DNA of 64,000 bases, taken from JASMTM01 sp046483075. GTDB taxonomy: Bacteria; Thermotogota; Thermotogae; Petrotogales; Kosmotogaceae. The stretch lies in the NCBI GenBank assembly GCA_046483075.1, contig JAWODV010000112.1, positions 1-64,000 of the forward strand. The letters are read 5' to 3'. The position numbers were made by a program, and so were the translations under genes. Below the pieces are notes generated by a model, which searched no databases, was not told the DNA's origin, and saw only the letters and a program-made list of their open reading frames with translations. Shown here piece by piece: positions 16,079 to 25,806 of the stretch (position 1 is the stretch's first letter; each line of letters begins with the position of its first letter).

Positions 16079-18148
16079 ATGAAGCCCTTTGGGGTTATTG
16101 ATAATCATAAAACTATTACATTATTTTCGGTGGAAAAACCGAAGAAAATTACAGCTGACAGTTCTGACATTGGGTTTACATCATCAAAAAAAACAAATTA
16201 TTCATACATAATTGAACTGAATGAAGAAATTCTACCAGAACAGGAGATAGCAATCTATTTTTCATATAATAAATGGTGTTACGCATATCCTGTAGGTATT
16301 CTTGATCGGAATTACAGTTACAATGGCAGCCTGGGTGTTATCGTAGATTTTGAAGGAAGAAAAACTGAATTCAAGATTTGGGCTCCTGGACCACAGGAGA
16401 TTTATCTTGAACTTTTTGAACCAGACAATCTGGAGGATTTGATTGAAGAATATCCTTTTGAAAAAAAGGGAAAAATCAGAAAAGTGATTGTCGAAAAAGA
16501 CCTTACAGGATATGCATATCGATTTAGAATTGAGGGATACGGAACCAGGCTCTTTTCAGCTGACCCTTATGGTATTTCTGCAACTAAGAATGGAACTCAT
16601 TCTGTTATATTTAACCGGAATAAACTTATTCCGATAAAATGGGAAACAGATAAAGGGCCTGTTTACGGAAGTTATGTTGACTGTATTATATATGAAACAC
16701 ACATTAAAGATTTAAGTACTTCATGGACATCCGGTCTGGAACAAAAGGGAAAATACATATCGTTTACTGAACATTCACAAAATAGGTTGGGGCAAAAAAC
16801 TACTCTTGACCACCTTAAAGAACTCGGGATAACACATGTACATCTAATGCCTGTTCAGGATTTTAAAAGCGTTGATGAGGGAAACCCCGATTCTTATAAT
16901 TGGGGCTATGATCCTTTTTTGTATAATGTGCCTGAGGGGTTGTACAGTGATGAACCTGAAAGTCCTGAAAAAAGAATTATTGAACTAAAAAGGCTTGTAA
17001 AATCATTACATAATAACGATATAGGGGTCATTCTTGACGTGGTATACAATCACACCTACGATCTTGATAACCCCTTCCAGAAGCTTGTCCCATTTTATTA
17101 TTACAGAATTACGGAAGAAGGATCACTGTCAAATGGATCTGGATGTGGTAATGAAATAGCCACAGAAAGAAATATGGTCAGGCACTTTATAATAAATTCA
17201 TTAAAACACTGGGTTAAAGATTATCACATAGATGGTTTTCGCTTTGACTTAATGGCTTTACTTGGTGTTGACGCAATGAAAAAGATTAGCACTGAATTGC
17301 GGAAAGAGAAAGATGATTTAATAATTTACGGAGAACCCTGGATGGCATCCGATAGTAGTATGACGGATAAACCCTTCTTTAAAGGTTCACAAAAAGATCT
17401 CAATATTGCTGTTTTTAACGATGAATTAAGAGATTCGCTTAAAGGACCACTAGATAATGAGCAGACCGGTTTTGTTTCTGGAGCTTATGGAAAAGAGCTT
17501 AATATCTGCAAAGGAATAGTTGGGGAAATTTCTTATTCAGCGTTATTAAAGGGATTCGCTTCAGAACCCTTTGAAACAATTAACTACTGTTCAGCTCATG
17601 ATAATCTAACGCTTATTGATAAATTGATAAAGTCATCCAAAAACGCAGAGTTTAAAAGTATTTTAAGAATGATTGGTCTTGCAATTGGTATAGTTTTAAC
17701 ATCTCAAGGAATACCTTTTTTGCATGGTGGTTCAGAAATGTGTAGAACAAAATTAATGGATGATAATAGCTATAAATCGGCTATGCTCGTAAATGAAATC
17801 AATTATCTTGGCAAATCTCATTATTCTATCTTATTTGATTATGTGAAGAGACTAATTGCATTTAGAAAAAATGAAAAACTTTTAAGACTAAAAACTGCCG
17901 ATGAAATACGATCGAGATTAAAGATCTTACATGCAGCAAATCAGCTAATAGCACTGACAGTTACTGGGAGTAACAAAGAAATTTTAATCGTGCATAATGC
18001 AAGTCATTATAGGACAAGCTTTTATAATGAAGGAAAATGGAAATTGAAATTCTTTGACTTTAAAGCTTTTGACGATAACAGTAAAACTGTTGAAAATGAA
18101 ATTGAAATAAATCCAATATCTTCAACGATTGCCATGAGAAAATGGTGA
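16079..18148 (+). CDS. pulA: Type I pullulanase (GH13), cytoplasmic
   Basis: The 689-residue protein cleaves alpha-1,6 links in pullulan and branched dextrins. A CBM48-like domain (FKIWAPGPQEIYLELFE near residue 100) is followed by a GH13 barrel with the type I pullulanase tag YNWGYDP and the four conserved regions: DVVYNHT, DGFRFDLMALL (nucleophile Asp), YGEPW (acid/base Glu) and CSAHDN. There is no signal peptide, so it works inside the cell. ATG 16079 has a CCGGAGTG site; a TTG ten codons upstream lies inside mtnA and is not favoured. A secreted GH57 enzyme is encoded in the same run. Confidence 0.9.
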   Translation: MKPFGVIDNHKTITLFSVEKPKKITADSSDIGFTSSKKTNYSYIIELNEEILPEQEIAIYFSYNKWCYAYPVGILDRNYSYNGSLGVIVDFEGRKTEFKIWAPGPQEIYLELFEPDNLEDLIEEYPFEKKGKIRKVIVEKDLTGYAYRFRIEGYGTRLFSADPYGISATKNGTHSVIFNRNKLIPIKWETDKGPVYGSYVDCIIYETHIKDLSTSWTSGLEQKGKYISFTEHSQNRLGQKTTLDHLKELGITHVHLMPVQDFKSVDEGNPDSYNWGYDPFLYNVPEGLYSDEPESPEKRIIELKRLVKSLHNNDIGVILDVVYNHTYDLDNPFQKLVPFYYYRITEEGSLSNGSGCGNEIATERNMVRHFIINSLKHWVKDYHIDGFRFDLMALLGVDAMKKISTELRKEKDDLIIYGEPWMASDSSMTDKPFFKGSQKDLNIAVFNDELRDSLKGPLDNEQTGFVSGAYGKELNICKGIVGEISYSALLKGFASEPFETINYCSAHDNLTLIDKLIKSSKNAEFKSILRMIGLAIGIVLTSQGIPFLHGGSEMCRTKLMDDNSYKSAMLVNEINYLGKSHYSILFDYVKRLIAFRKNEKLLRLKTADEIRSRLKILHAANQLIALTVTGSNKEILIVHNASHYRTSFYNEGKWKLKFFDFKAFDDNSKTVENEIEINPISSTIAMRKW

Positions 18149-18161
18149 GAGGAGGCATATT

Positions 18162-19442
18162 ATGTGGGAAAAGGTAAGAGAAACAGATAATGAAATCTAT
18201 GAAATTCTTTCTAAAGAACTTGACAGACAAATAGATGGGTTGGAACTGATAGCTTCGGAAAATTTTGTGTCACGACCTGTGCTGGAAACAATGGGAAGCG
18301 TATTAACAAACAAATATGCCGAAGGTTATCCTGGTAAACGTTACTATGGAGGTTGCAAGTTTGTTGATGAAGCTGAAGAACTAGCGCGCGAAAGAGTTAA
18401 GAAACTCTTTAATGCAAATTTTGCGAATGTGCAACCTCATTCTGGTTCGCAGGCCAATATGGCAGCCTATCTGGCTTTAGCAAAACCAGGAGATACACTG
18501 ATGGGTATGTCGTTGAGTCATGGAGGACATTTAACACATGGTTCTCCGGTAAACTTTTCCGGGAAACTGTTCAATGTTGTTTCCTATGAAGTGGAGCCTG
18601 ATTCTGAAACCATTAATTATGAAAATGTTGCAGATCTAGCGAGAAAGCACAAACCCAAGTTTATAATAGCGGGTGGTAGTGCCTATTCGAGGATTATAGA
18701 TTTTAAAAAGTTTAGAGAGATTGCAGATGAAGTTGGTGCGTATCTTGTAGTCGACATGGCTCATTTTGCCGGACTTGTTGCAGCTGGACTATATCCAAAT
18801 CCAATTGATTTTGCGCATGTTGTCACTTCTACTACACACAAGACTTTGAGAGGTCCGCGAGGAGGTCTTATACTTACCAATGATGAAGAGCTGGCTAAAG
18901 CAGTTGACAAAAATGTATTTCCTGGAACTCAGGGTGGTCCGCTAATGCATATAATTGCTGCAAAAGCAGTAGCCTTTAAAGAAGCACTTGAGGATGGATT
19001 TAAAGATTATCAGAACAGAATTATCTTAAATGCAAAAGCACTTGCAAAAGCATTTGAAGAAAATGGTTTAAGAATTGTTTCAGGTGGCACTGATACTCAT
19101 CTATTTCTTGTTGACTTAACGGAAAAAAATGTTACAGGAAAAGCCACTGAGAAAGCACTGGAAAAGGTTGATATTACAGTTAACAAGAATACTATTCCTA
19201 AAGAAACACGTTCGCCCTTTGTGACGAGCGGAATTAGAGTAGGTACCCCTGCAGTAACTACTAGAAATATGGGAGAACCTGAGATGAAACAGATTGCCGA
19301 AATGATTTCAGTAGTTATTGATAATATAATGGATAAGAAAGGTGAGCTACCGGAGGAGTTTATTACAAAAATAAAAGACAGAGTACACAAATTAACGGAG
19401 AAATTTCCTCTTTACCGTAATCTTAAAGGAAGTGAAGAGTAA
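18162..19442 (+). CDS. glyA: Serine hydroxymethyltransferase
   Basis: The 426-residue PLP enzyme converts serine and tetrahydrofolate to glycine and methylene-tetrahydrofolate. Typical blocks are GLELIASENFVS, NKYAEGYPGKRYYGGC, NVQPHSGSQAN, VVDMAHFAGLVAAG and TTTHKTLRGPRGG, which holds the PLP lysine. GAGAGGAGG precedes the ATG. Its stop codon shares one base with the upp start. Confidence 0.97.
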   Translation: MWEKVRETDNEIYEILSKELDRQIDGLELIASENFVSRPVLETMGSVLTNKYAEGYPGKRYYGGCKFVDEAEELARERVKKLFNANFANVQPHSGSQANMAAYLALAKPGDTLMGMSLSHGGHLTHGSPVNFSGKLFNVVSYEVEPDSETINYENVADLARKHKPKFIIAGGSAYSRIIDFKKFREIADEVGAYLVVDMAHFAGLVAAGLYPNPIDFAHVVTSTTHKTLRGPRGGLILTNDEELAKAVDKNVFPGTQGGPLMHIIAAKAVAFKEALEDGFKDYQNRIILNAKALAKAFEENGLRIVSGGTDTHLFLVDLTEKNVTGKATEKALEKVDITVNKNTIPKETRSPFVTSGIRVGTPAVTTRNMGEPEMKQIAEMISVVIDNIMDKKGELPEEFITKIKDRVHKLTEKFPLYRNLKGSEE

Positions 19443-20074
19443 TGAGTTCCGAAAATCTTATAGTTGTAGATCATCCTCTTATACAACATAAATTGACTAT
19501 TCTTAGAGGTAAGGATACCGGTCCAAAAGAATTTAGAGAACTCACAAAGGAAATTACGCTCTTAATCACCTATGAAGCTACTCGTTTTATCCGAACACAC
19601 GAAGTTGAAATTGAAACGCCAATATGCAAAACAAAAAGTAAAATGATTGAAGATAAAAAGGTTACAGTAGTTCCCATTTTACGAGCAGGTTTGGGCATGG
19701 TTGAAGGAGTTCTATCACTTCTACCTAATGCCTCTGTTGGCTTTATAGGAATCTATAGGGACCCAGAAACTATAGAACCGATAAAATATTATTCAAAATT
19801 GCCTGATGTGCAGGAAAATGAAATACTTTTGCTTGATCCAATGCTGGCTACGGGAGTTTCATCAACTTCTGCGATTAATGTAGTAAAAAAATCTGGTGGA
19901 AAGAACATTACCCTGATGAGTTTGATATCTGCTCCTGAGGGATTATCTTATGTTAGGGATAGAAATCCCGATGTCAGAATAATTACAGCTTCGCTTGACG
20001 AATGTCTGGATGAAAACTCTTATATCGTTCCAGGTTTAGGTGACGCTGGAGATAGATTGTATAAGACAAAATGA
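19442..20074 (+). CDS. upp: Uracil phosphoribosyltransferase
   Basis: The 210-residue enzyme makes UMP from uracil and PRPP. Conserved segments are KDTGPKEFRELTKEI, VPILRAGLGMVEG, the PRPP loop LLDPMLATGVSSTSA (a Val where Gly is more usual) and the C-terminal PGLGDAGDRLYKT that binds uracil. It is in one transcript with glyA (1-base overlap). An in-frame ATG at its stop (20071) is not the next gene's start. Confidence 0.95.
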   Translation: MSSENLIVVDHPLIQHKLTILRGKDTGPKEFRELTKEITLLITYEATRFIRTHEVEIETPICKTKSKMIEDKKVTVVPILRAGLGMVEGVLSLLPNASVGFIGIYRDPETIEPIKYYSKLPDVQENEILLLDPMLATGVSSTSAINVVKKSGGKNITLMSLISAPEGLSYVRDRNPDVRIITASLDECLDENSYIVPGLGDAGDRLYKTK

Positions 20075-20088
20075 GGAGGAGGGTTAGT

Positions 20089-23000
20089 ATGAAAAGGTTT
20101 GTTCTTGGTTTATTGTTAATTACCTCACTGGTCTTTTTGGTTTCATGGACACCTGGAGAGATAGCAAAGATTGATGATAAGAACAAAGGTGAATACTATG
20201 AACTTGCTGAAGAAATCCTTGAAGGTGTCGAAAAAGGCGATGAAAATAAGGAACCGCTTAATGTAATCTTGATCTGGCACCAACATCAGCCTCTATACAA
20301 AATGCCTGGAACACTGGAATACGAAATGCCATGGGTTCGAGCACATGCAGTAAACGATTATCCTTATATGGCGGATCTTGTACATGAGTACCTTGACGAA
20401 GGTAGTGTAACCTTTAATTATGTTCCAAGTCTTCTCTTACAAATCAATGATTATTTAGAAAACGATGCAATGGATGAATATATGAGACTTTCATACAAAG
20501 AGTATCTTACAGAAGAAGAAAAGGGATTTATCGTAGAACATTTCTTTGACATAAATCCGCAATTTGTTGAAAAAAGCGAACGTTACACAGAGCTTCAGGA
20601 GAAAAAAAGCAATGGTGAAGATTTCAGCAGTCAGGATTTACTAGATTTGAAGGTTTTATGGAACCTTTACTGGATAAATGCTGATTACATCAAAAATGAT
20701 GACAGACTTACACAACTCGAAAAACAGGATGGAAAGTACACAATGGACGATGTTGAATATGTTTTAGGAAAACATTTACAGATAATGGAAACAATTGTTG
20801 AAAAACACAAGGGTTTGTGGCAGGAAGAAAAGTTAGAAATGATTACATCTCCTTTCTATCATCCAATTTTGCCTATACTTATTGATAAAGGATGGAAAGA
20901 GGATGCTGTCGCTCAGATTGATAAGGGACTAAACTATTTTGAAAAACTCTTTGACAAAAAACCCACAGGGTTATGGCCTCCAGAACAAGCTGTTCATAAT
21001 GAACTTGTTGACATATTGACTAATTTTGGATTGACCTGGACAGTAACTGACGAAGCAATACTCCAAAAAGCTGGAGTATCTACGGGCAATATAAAAAATC
21101 TTTTGAAACCCTACAAAGTAAAGAATAATAATAAAGAATTAATAGTATTCTTTAGGGATACCGATCTTTCGGATAGAATTGGATTTAATTACTCGAGTAT
21201 GGTAGCAGAAAATGCGGTTAGGGATTTTGTTACCAGTCTTCATGAGCTACAAAAACTGAATGACGATGGTAAAGCCGTTATCACAATAGCATTAGATGGA
21301 GAAAATGCCTGGGAGCATTATCCGAATAATGGGAATAACTTTAGAAAACTACTTTATGCAACACTTTCTTCAGACTCACTTATCAAGATGGTTACACCAA
21401 GCGAATATCTTTCTCAATATGAAGTTGAAGAAACCCTTGATTATTTACCAACGGGGTCCTGGGCTGGAGGCAGCCTTGATACCTGGATAGGTGAAAAAGA
21501 GGAAGATGAAGGATGGGAACGTGTTGCTAAAGCAAGAGAGCATCTAATGAGTGTTAAGAATAGTCTATCAAACGAAGCATTTGAATTAGCACTGGATGCA
21601 CTGTATGTTGCTGAAGGTTCTGACTGGTTCTGGTGGTATGGCGCAGATCAAGATGCTGGTAACAACGAAGTGCTTTTTGATAAAGCCTTCAAAAGAAGTC
21701 TAATTCAGTTATATAAAGCTACGGGAATGACTGAAGATGAAATCCCCCCTGAGTTATTTGAATTGAATAAAAAACCTGCTTCTCCAGAAAGTGGTGCAAT
21801 AGGAATGATTGAGCCTGAACTGGATGGAATCATTGACGAGGGAGAATGGGAAAAAGCTGCATATTTCCGCGATCAGATAGTGTCTACAATGATCGCTGGA
21901 GATGATCTAATTTCAGGTTTTTATGTTGGAAGAGATTCAGCAAACCTTTACCTCGCTATTCAGATGAAAAGGGATCCTCAGAGTTTGATTGGTGATTCTT
22001 ATTACCTTGAAATATATTCTGATATTCCCGGAGCAGAAACTGTTAATGTTGGACCACGATATCCATTTACTGAAAAAGGTGACAGTTTTGGATTTGCACC
22101 TGCAAAACGCATGTTCGTTAGTTTCAGGTCCTGGAAATCACGACCTGGAAGAATTTCAAACTATAATGCTACTGGAAATGGAAACTGGTCCTACGATCCT
22201 AATGCGCCAAGCATTGAAAATTCAGCAGCAATTGATGAAGTAATTGAATTAAAAATTCCCTTTGATGTTTTGGGAATAAAAACTGGTGAAAAGTTTAATT
22301 TAGTTGTAGCACTTTCGAATAGCAAAGAAAGCAATACCCTGGATTACTGCCCGAAAGAAGGTCCTGTTATGGTCCACATTCCCGAAGCAGTAACCGGTAA
22401 TGAAATAGCATTCTTCGATGATCCCCTTGGAGATGATTACGGATTTGGAGAATATGTGTATCCCAAAAATGATGCATTTAAACCCTTTGAAGGTTTGTGG
22501 GATATTGATACGATGAGAATTATTGAAAATGAAGATTCTCTGATATTCCAATTAACATTCCCTGAAATGACGAATCCATGGAATGCTCCTAAAGGTTTTT
22601 CTCATAAGTTGATCAACATATACATTGATTCAAAATCCGGAGGACGAACAGATACATTTTCTCCAGGAGCACGTGTGTCCTTTACAGGGGAAAATCCCTG
22701 GGATTATTTTATAAAGGTAGCTGGATGGCCTTCATATGGTCAGATGCTTGCTGATGCTAATGGAGATGTTATTCCCGAAGCAGTACAGGTAGAAGCTGAT
22801 ACAGGCGAAAAGCTAATAAACGTAATTGTTAATAAAGAATCTATAGAATATGGAAATGAAATGGCTGTTTATGTATTGAGCGGTAGCCAGGATGGTTATG
22901 GTCCTGATCATTTTAGGTCCATAACCCCGGATCCTTCTGAATGGACATTGGGAGGTTATCCTTCAGATGCAGGAGAATATGCACCATTTGTTCTCGATGT

Positions 23001-23100
23001 ACTGGTACCTGATGGATACAAACAGGAAGAGATTCTAAGCAGCTATAACAAAGATAAAAAACAATATCCAATATTACTCCCCCTGATTGTCGAATTTTGA
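20089..23100 (+). CDS. Secreted GH57 alpha-glucan hydrolase with C-terminal glucodextranase-type domain
   Basis: The 1003-residue protein starts with a signal peptide (MKRFVLGLLLITSLVFLVSW). The GH57 barrel covers residues ~60-560: IWHQHQPLYKMPG (motif 1), GLWPPEQAV (likely nucleophile Glu), TWTVTDEAIL (likely acid Asp) and IALDGENAWEHY. A region from ~600 (DGIIDEGEWEKAAYF) to the end looks like CBM9/DOMON beta modules as in the C-terminus of glucodextranase. Amylopullulanase-like activity is the best guess; substrate is not proved. ATG 20089 is chosen because AGGAGGAGGG lies directly upstream; an ATG six codons earlier overlaps upp. Confidence 0.87.
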   Translation: MKRFVLGLLLITSLVFLVSWTPGEIAKIDDKNKGEYYELAEEILEGVEKGDENKEPLNVILIWHQHQPLYKMPGTLEYEMPWVRAHAVNDYPYMADLVHEYLDEGSVTFNYVPSLLLQINDYLENDAMDEYMRLSYKEYLTEEEKGFIVEHFFDINPQFVEKSERYTELQEKKSNGEDFSSQDLLDLKVLWNLYWINADYIKNDDRLTQLEKQDGKYTMDDVEYVLGKHLQIMETIVEKHKGLWQEEKLEMITSPFYHPILPILIDKGWKEDAVAQIDKGLNYFEKLFDKKPTGLWPPEQAVHNELVDILTNFGLTWTVTDEAILQKAGVSTGNIKNLLKPYKVKNNNKELIVFFRDTDLSDRIGFNYSSMVAENAVRDFVTSLHELQKLNDDGKAVITIALDGENAWEHYPNNGNNFRKLLYATLSSDSLIKMVTPSEYLSQYEVEETLDYLPTGSWAGGSLDTWIGEKEEDEGWERVAKAREHLMSVKNSLSNEAFELALDALYVAEGSDWFWWYGADQDAGNNEVLFDKAFKRSLIQLYKATGMTEDEIPPELFELNKKPASPESGAIGMIEPELDGIIDEGEWEKAAYFRDQIVSTMIAGDDLISGFYVGRDSANLYLAIQMKRDPQSLIGDSYYLEIYSDIPGAETVNVGPRYPFTEKGDSFGFAPAKRMFVSFRSWKSRPGRISNYNATGNGNWSYDPNAPSIENSAAIDEVIELKIPFDVLGIKTGEKFNLVVALSNSKESNTLDYCPKEGPVMVHIPEAVTGNEIAFFDDPLGDDYGFGEYVYPKNDAFKPFEGLWDIDTMRIIENEDSLIFQLTFPEMTNPWNAPKGFSHKLINIYIDSKSGGRTDTFSPGARVSFTGENPWDYFIKVAGWPSYGQMLADANGDVIPEAVQVEADTGEKLINVIVNKESIEYGNEMAVYVLSGSQDGYGPDHFRSITPDPSEWTLGGYPSDAGEYAPFVLDVLVPDGYKQEEILSSYNKDKKQYPILLPLIVEF

Positions 23101-23116
23101 ACATCGGGTTATAATT

Positions 23117-23144
23117 AATTGCGGGGTACATGTACCCCGCAATT
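23117..23144 (+). terminator. 28-base perfect palindrome between GH57 gene and tdk
   Basis: The two arms, each AATTGCGGGGTACA or its mirror, form a perfect 28-base palindrome. The sequence after it is ATATTTTGG, a poor T-tract, and the tdk ribosome site begins about seven bases later. It may be a weak terminator, an mRNA end-stabiliser or a protein-binding operator. Confidence 0.6.
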
Positions 23145-23161
23145 ATATTTTGGAGGTGCCT

Positions 23162-23725
23162 ATGTCAGGAAAACTAACGTTAATAGTGGGTCCCATGTAT
23201 TCAGGAAAAACATCTGAACTCTTATCAATGGTAGAGATTTACGATTTGGGCAAAAAAACATTCATGGTGTTTAAACCCTCAATAGATACGCGTTATTCAG
23301 AAGATCATATAGTTACGCACACTGGCTCTAAAGTTAACGCTATAAGTGTTGAAAACTCCTCGGATATTGAAAAGGAAATAGATCATTTCGAAAAACCATT
23401 GCAGGGTGTGTTTATAGATGAAATTAATTTTTTTGATGAAGGCCTAATTAATGTTGTCAAGAAGATAATTCAAAAGGACGTAAATGTATTTTGTGCAGGA
23501 CTTGATATGAGTTTTAAATATAGACCATTTGGTACAACAGTGGGGCTTATGGGAATTGCTGATGAAGTAAAAAAAAGGAAAGCAGTATGTGGTGTATGTG
23601 GGGAGTACAATGCAGTACTATCTCATCGAACGAAGGAAAATGGAGAAAGTGAAATTGATGTTGGTGGTTTTGAAAAATATGTTGCAGTTTGCCGTGATTG
23701 TTATGATAAATTAAATAGAACCTGA
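23162..23725 (+). CDS. tdk: Thymidine kinase (type II)
   Basis: The 187-residue enzyme phosphorylates thymidine. It has the P-loop GPMYSGKTSEL, Walker B-like VFIDEINFFDEG and the four-cysteine zinc lasso (CGVCGEY and CRDC). ATG 23162 follows GGAGGTG by five bases; an upstream in-frame start lies before the palindrome and is not used. It is the last gene of the run. Confidence 0.93.
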   Translation: MSGKLTLIVGPMYSGKTSELLSMVEIYDLGKKTFMVFKPSIDTRYSEDHIVTHTGSKVNAISVENSSDIEKEIDHFEKPLQGVFIDEINFFDEGLINVVKKIIQKDVNVFCAGLDMSFKYRPFGTTVGLMGIADEVKKRKAVCGVCGEYNAVLSHRTKENGESEIDVGGFEKYVAVCRDCYDKLNRT

Positions 23726-23933
23726 TATGGTATTATAGGTTACAGTAAGTTTAAACTACTTTAAAAATAATGTGCATTTTATCGATTAATTATCTGTATT
23801 GATAAGGTAATCGAAACTTAATTTTTACTTTCATCAGTAATAATTGCATAGGTAGTTAATTTAATGAGTATACGTATCAGTGGCACAATATCCATTATCT
23901 GGTTCTTCTGTTTATTGTGCTGGAGGTGTTTTA
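23726..23933 (+). other. 208-base intergenic region before ffh, no gene seen
   Basis: This is the longest gene-free stretch. It is AT-rich and no tRNA, SRP RNA or convincing promoter pair could be found by eye. Near its end GCACAAT (23883-23889) and ATTGTGC (23914-23920) form an inverted repeat just before the ffh ribosome site at 23922, which could be a short mRNA hairpin or operator. Confidence 0.4.
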
Positions 23934-25250
23934 ATGTTTGAAGAAATTCAAGATAAGTTAGGAAGAGCGTTTAAGCTATTAAGTGGAAAGGGCAGAATTA
24001 CTGAAAGCAATATTAAAGAAGTGGTAAGACAAATAAAACTGTCATTGCTTGAAGCAGATGTAAATTATCACGTTGTTAAAAAATTTATAGATAGAGTTAA
24101 GGAAAAAGCACTCGGTGAAGAGGTTTTAAAAAGTTTTTCGCCTGATCAGCAGTTTATAAAAATTGTGAGAGACGAACTTGTTAAAGTTTTGGGTGAAACA
24201 GAGATCGGATTGAACACTCAGGGACACCCAACGAGAATTATGGTTGTGGGTCTACAGGGTAGTGGAAAAACAACATCATGTGCAAAATTGGCATTGAAAT
24301 TGAGAAAAGAAGGTAAGAATCCTTTATTGGTTGCTGCAGATGTTTATCGTCCTGCTGCTATCGATCAACTTGAACAGCTGGGTAAGGAAATAGACATAAC
24401 CGTTTTTTCTGGTGATAAAAAAAGACCCCTTAAGATAGTTAAGGAAGCTCAAAAAAAGGCCACAAAGGAACTTTTTGATGTCTTAATAATGGACACTGCT
24501 GGAAGATTGCATATAGATGAGAAAATGATGGATGAACTAAATTCAATATCTAAAGAAACTTCTCCACAAGAAATATTAATGGTTATTGATGCAATGACCG
24601 GACAGGACGCAGTTAATTCTGCAAACAGATTTAATGAAGTTCTGGAGCTTACCGGTTTTATTGTCACAAAAATCGATGGAGATGCCCGTGGAGGAGTCAT
24701 TCTCTCTATAAGGGAAGTTACAGGAAAACCTGTGAAATTTGTGGGTGTATCGGAAAAACCAGATGGACTTGAGCACTTTTATCCCGATAGAATGGCAGGT
24801 AGAATACTAGGAATGGGTGACATGCTATCACTTATTGATAAGCTCCAGTCTAACGTTGATCAAGAAAAGGCTAAAAAGCTTGAAAAGAAATTTGTAGAGA
24901 ATAAATTTGATCTGGAAGATTTTCTCGAACAACTAAAAGAAATAAAGAAAATGGGTTCATTATCCAGTATGCTTGAAATGATTCCAGGAATGCCAAAGAA
25001 CGTAGATCTTTCTTCAGGTGAGAAAAATATGATATTCACCGAAGCAATAATTAATTCAATGACAATGGAAGAGAGAAGAAATCCAAGAATAATTAACTAT
25101 AGCAGAAAGCAAAGAATCGCAAAGGGAAGCGGCACAAACATACAGGAAGTTAATAGACTGTTGAAGACCTACGATCAGATGAAAACAATGATGAAAAAGT
25201 TTGGAAAAAGAGGAAAGATGCCAAAATCATTTAAAGGACTACCATTTTAA
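23934..25250 (+). CDS. ffh: Signal recognition particle protein Ffh
   Basis: The 438-residue GTPase binds 4.5S RNA and signal sequences. The N domain is at 1-90, and the G domain has GLQGSGKTTSCAKLA, DTAGRLHID and TKIDGDARGG. The Met-rich M domain begins near residue 320 (LSSMLEMIPGMPKN) and carries the RNA-binding SRKQRIAKGSG segment. GGAGGTG lies before ATG 23934. It opens the operon that runs to lepB, linking protein export to ribosome parts. Confidence 0.96.
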   Translation: MFEEIQDKLGRAFKLLSGKGRITESNIKEVVRQIKLSLLEADVNYHVVKKFIDRVKEKALGEEVLKSFSPDQQFIKIVRDELVKVLGETEIGLNTQGHPTRIMVVGLQGSGKTTSCAKLALKLRKEGKNPLLVAADVYRPAAIDQLEQLGKEIDITVFSGDKKRPLKIVKEAQKKATKELFDVLIMDTAGRLHIDEKMMDELNSISKETSPQEILMVIDAMTGQDAVNSANRFNEVLELTGFIVTKIDGDARGGVILSIREVTGKPVKFVGVSEKPDGLEHFYPDRMAGRILGMGDMLSLIDKLQSNVDQEKAKKLEKKFVENKFDLEDFLEQLKEIKKMGSLSSMLEMIPGMPKNVDLSSGEKNMIFTEAIINSMTMEERRNPRIINYSRKQRIAKGSGTNIQEVNRLLKTYDQMKTMMKKFGKRGKMPKSFKGLPF

Positions 25251-25280
25251 ATAGATAAATATTTCAGGAGGTGTAAGTAA

Positions 25281-25571
25281 GTGTTAAGAATCAGATTAAC
25301 CAGAATGGGAAGAAGAAACAGGCCTTTTTACAGGGTCATTGTTGTGGATTCAAAGAAAAGACGAGATGCAGCGTACATTGATATGTTAGGTTATTACGAC
25401 CCAATAAAGAATCCTGCAGTTAGCAATATTAATGCAGAAAGAGCAATTGAGTGGATTATGAAAGGAGCAAGACCTACAGATACTGTACGATCAATATTTT
25501 CTAAATTTGGAATTATGCAAAAAGTACACGAGTTAAAACTTGAGAATAAGAAAAAAGGTGAAGAGAAATAG
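25281..25571 (+). CDS. rpsP: 30S ribosomal protein S16
   Basis: The 96-residue protein has the S16 N-terminus IRLTRMGRRNRPFYRVIVVD and the GYYDPIKNP turn. Translation starts at GTG 25281, nine bases after AGGAGGTG. The tail of about 15 charged residues is a little longer than in some homologues. Confidence 0.95.
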   Translation: MLRIRLTRMGRRNRPFYRVIVVDSKKRRDAAYIDMLGYYDPIKNPAVSNINAERAIEWIMKGARPTDTVRSIFSKFGIMQKVHELKLENKKKGEEK

Positions 25572-25572
25572 T

Positions 25573-25806
25573 ATGAAGGAGTTTTTAGAGAATATTTTAA
25601 AGGGAATTGTCAAAAGTCCTGAAAAATTGGAAATTGTAGAAAGAAGAGAATCAGAAAATAAAATCATTTATGAGATAAGAGCTGCTGAAGAAGATATTGG
25701 ACAGATCATTGGGAAAAATGGGCGAACTATAAAATCCATAAATGTTTTGATGAATGCATTTTCAGGTGGTACGAACAGCAACTTTACATTAAAGGTGATT
25801 AGGTGA
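25573..25806 (+). CDS. khpA: KH-domain RNA-binding protein KhpA
   Basis: The 77-residue protein is a single KH domain with IIGKNGRTIKSI as the GxxG loop. KhpA proteins bind RNA and affect cell division and elongation in Gram-positive bacteria. The gene always tends to lie between rpsP and rimM, as here. The ATG follows the rpsP stop by one base. Confidence 0.9.
   Translation: MKEFLENILKGIVKSPEKLEIVERRESENKIIYEIRAAEEDIGQIIGKNGRTIKSINVLMNAFSGGTNSNFTLKVIR

Noticed and set aside
23726..23933. Possible SRP RNA gene next to ffh
   Set aside because: The GGAA-type tetraloop helix and paired ends of a 4.5S RNA were not found.
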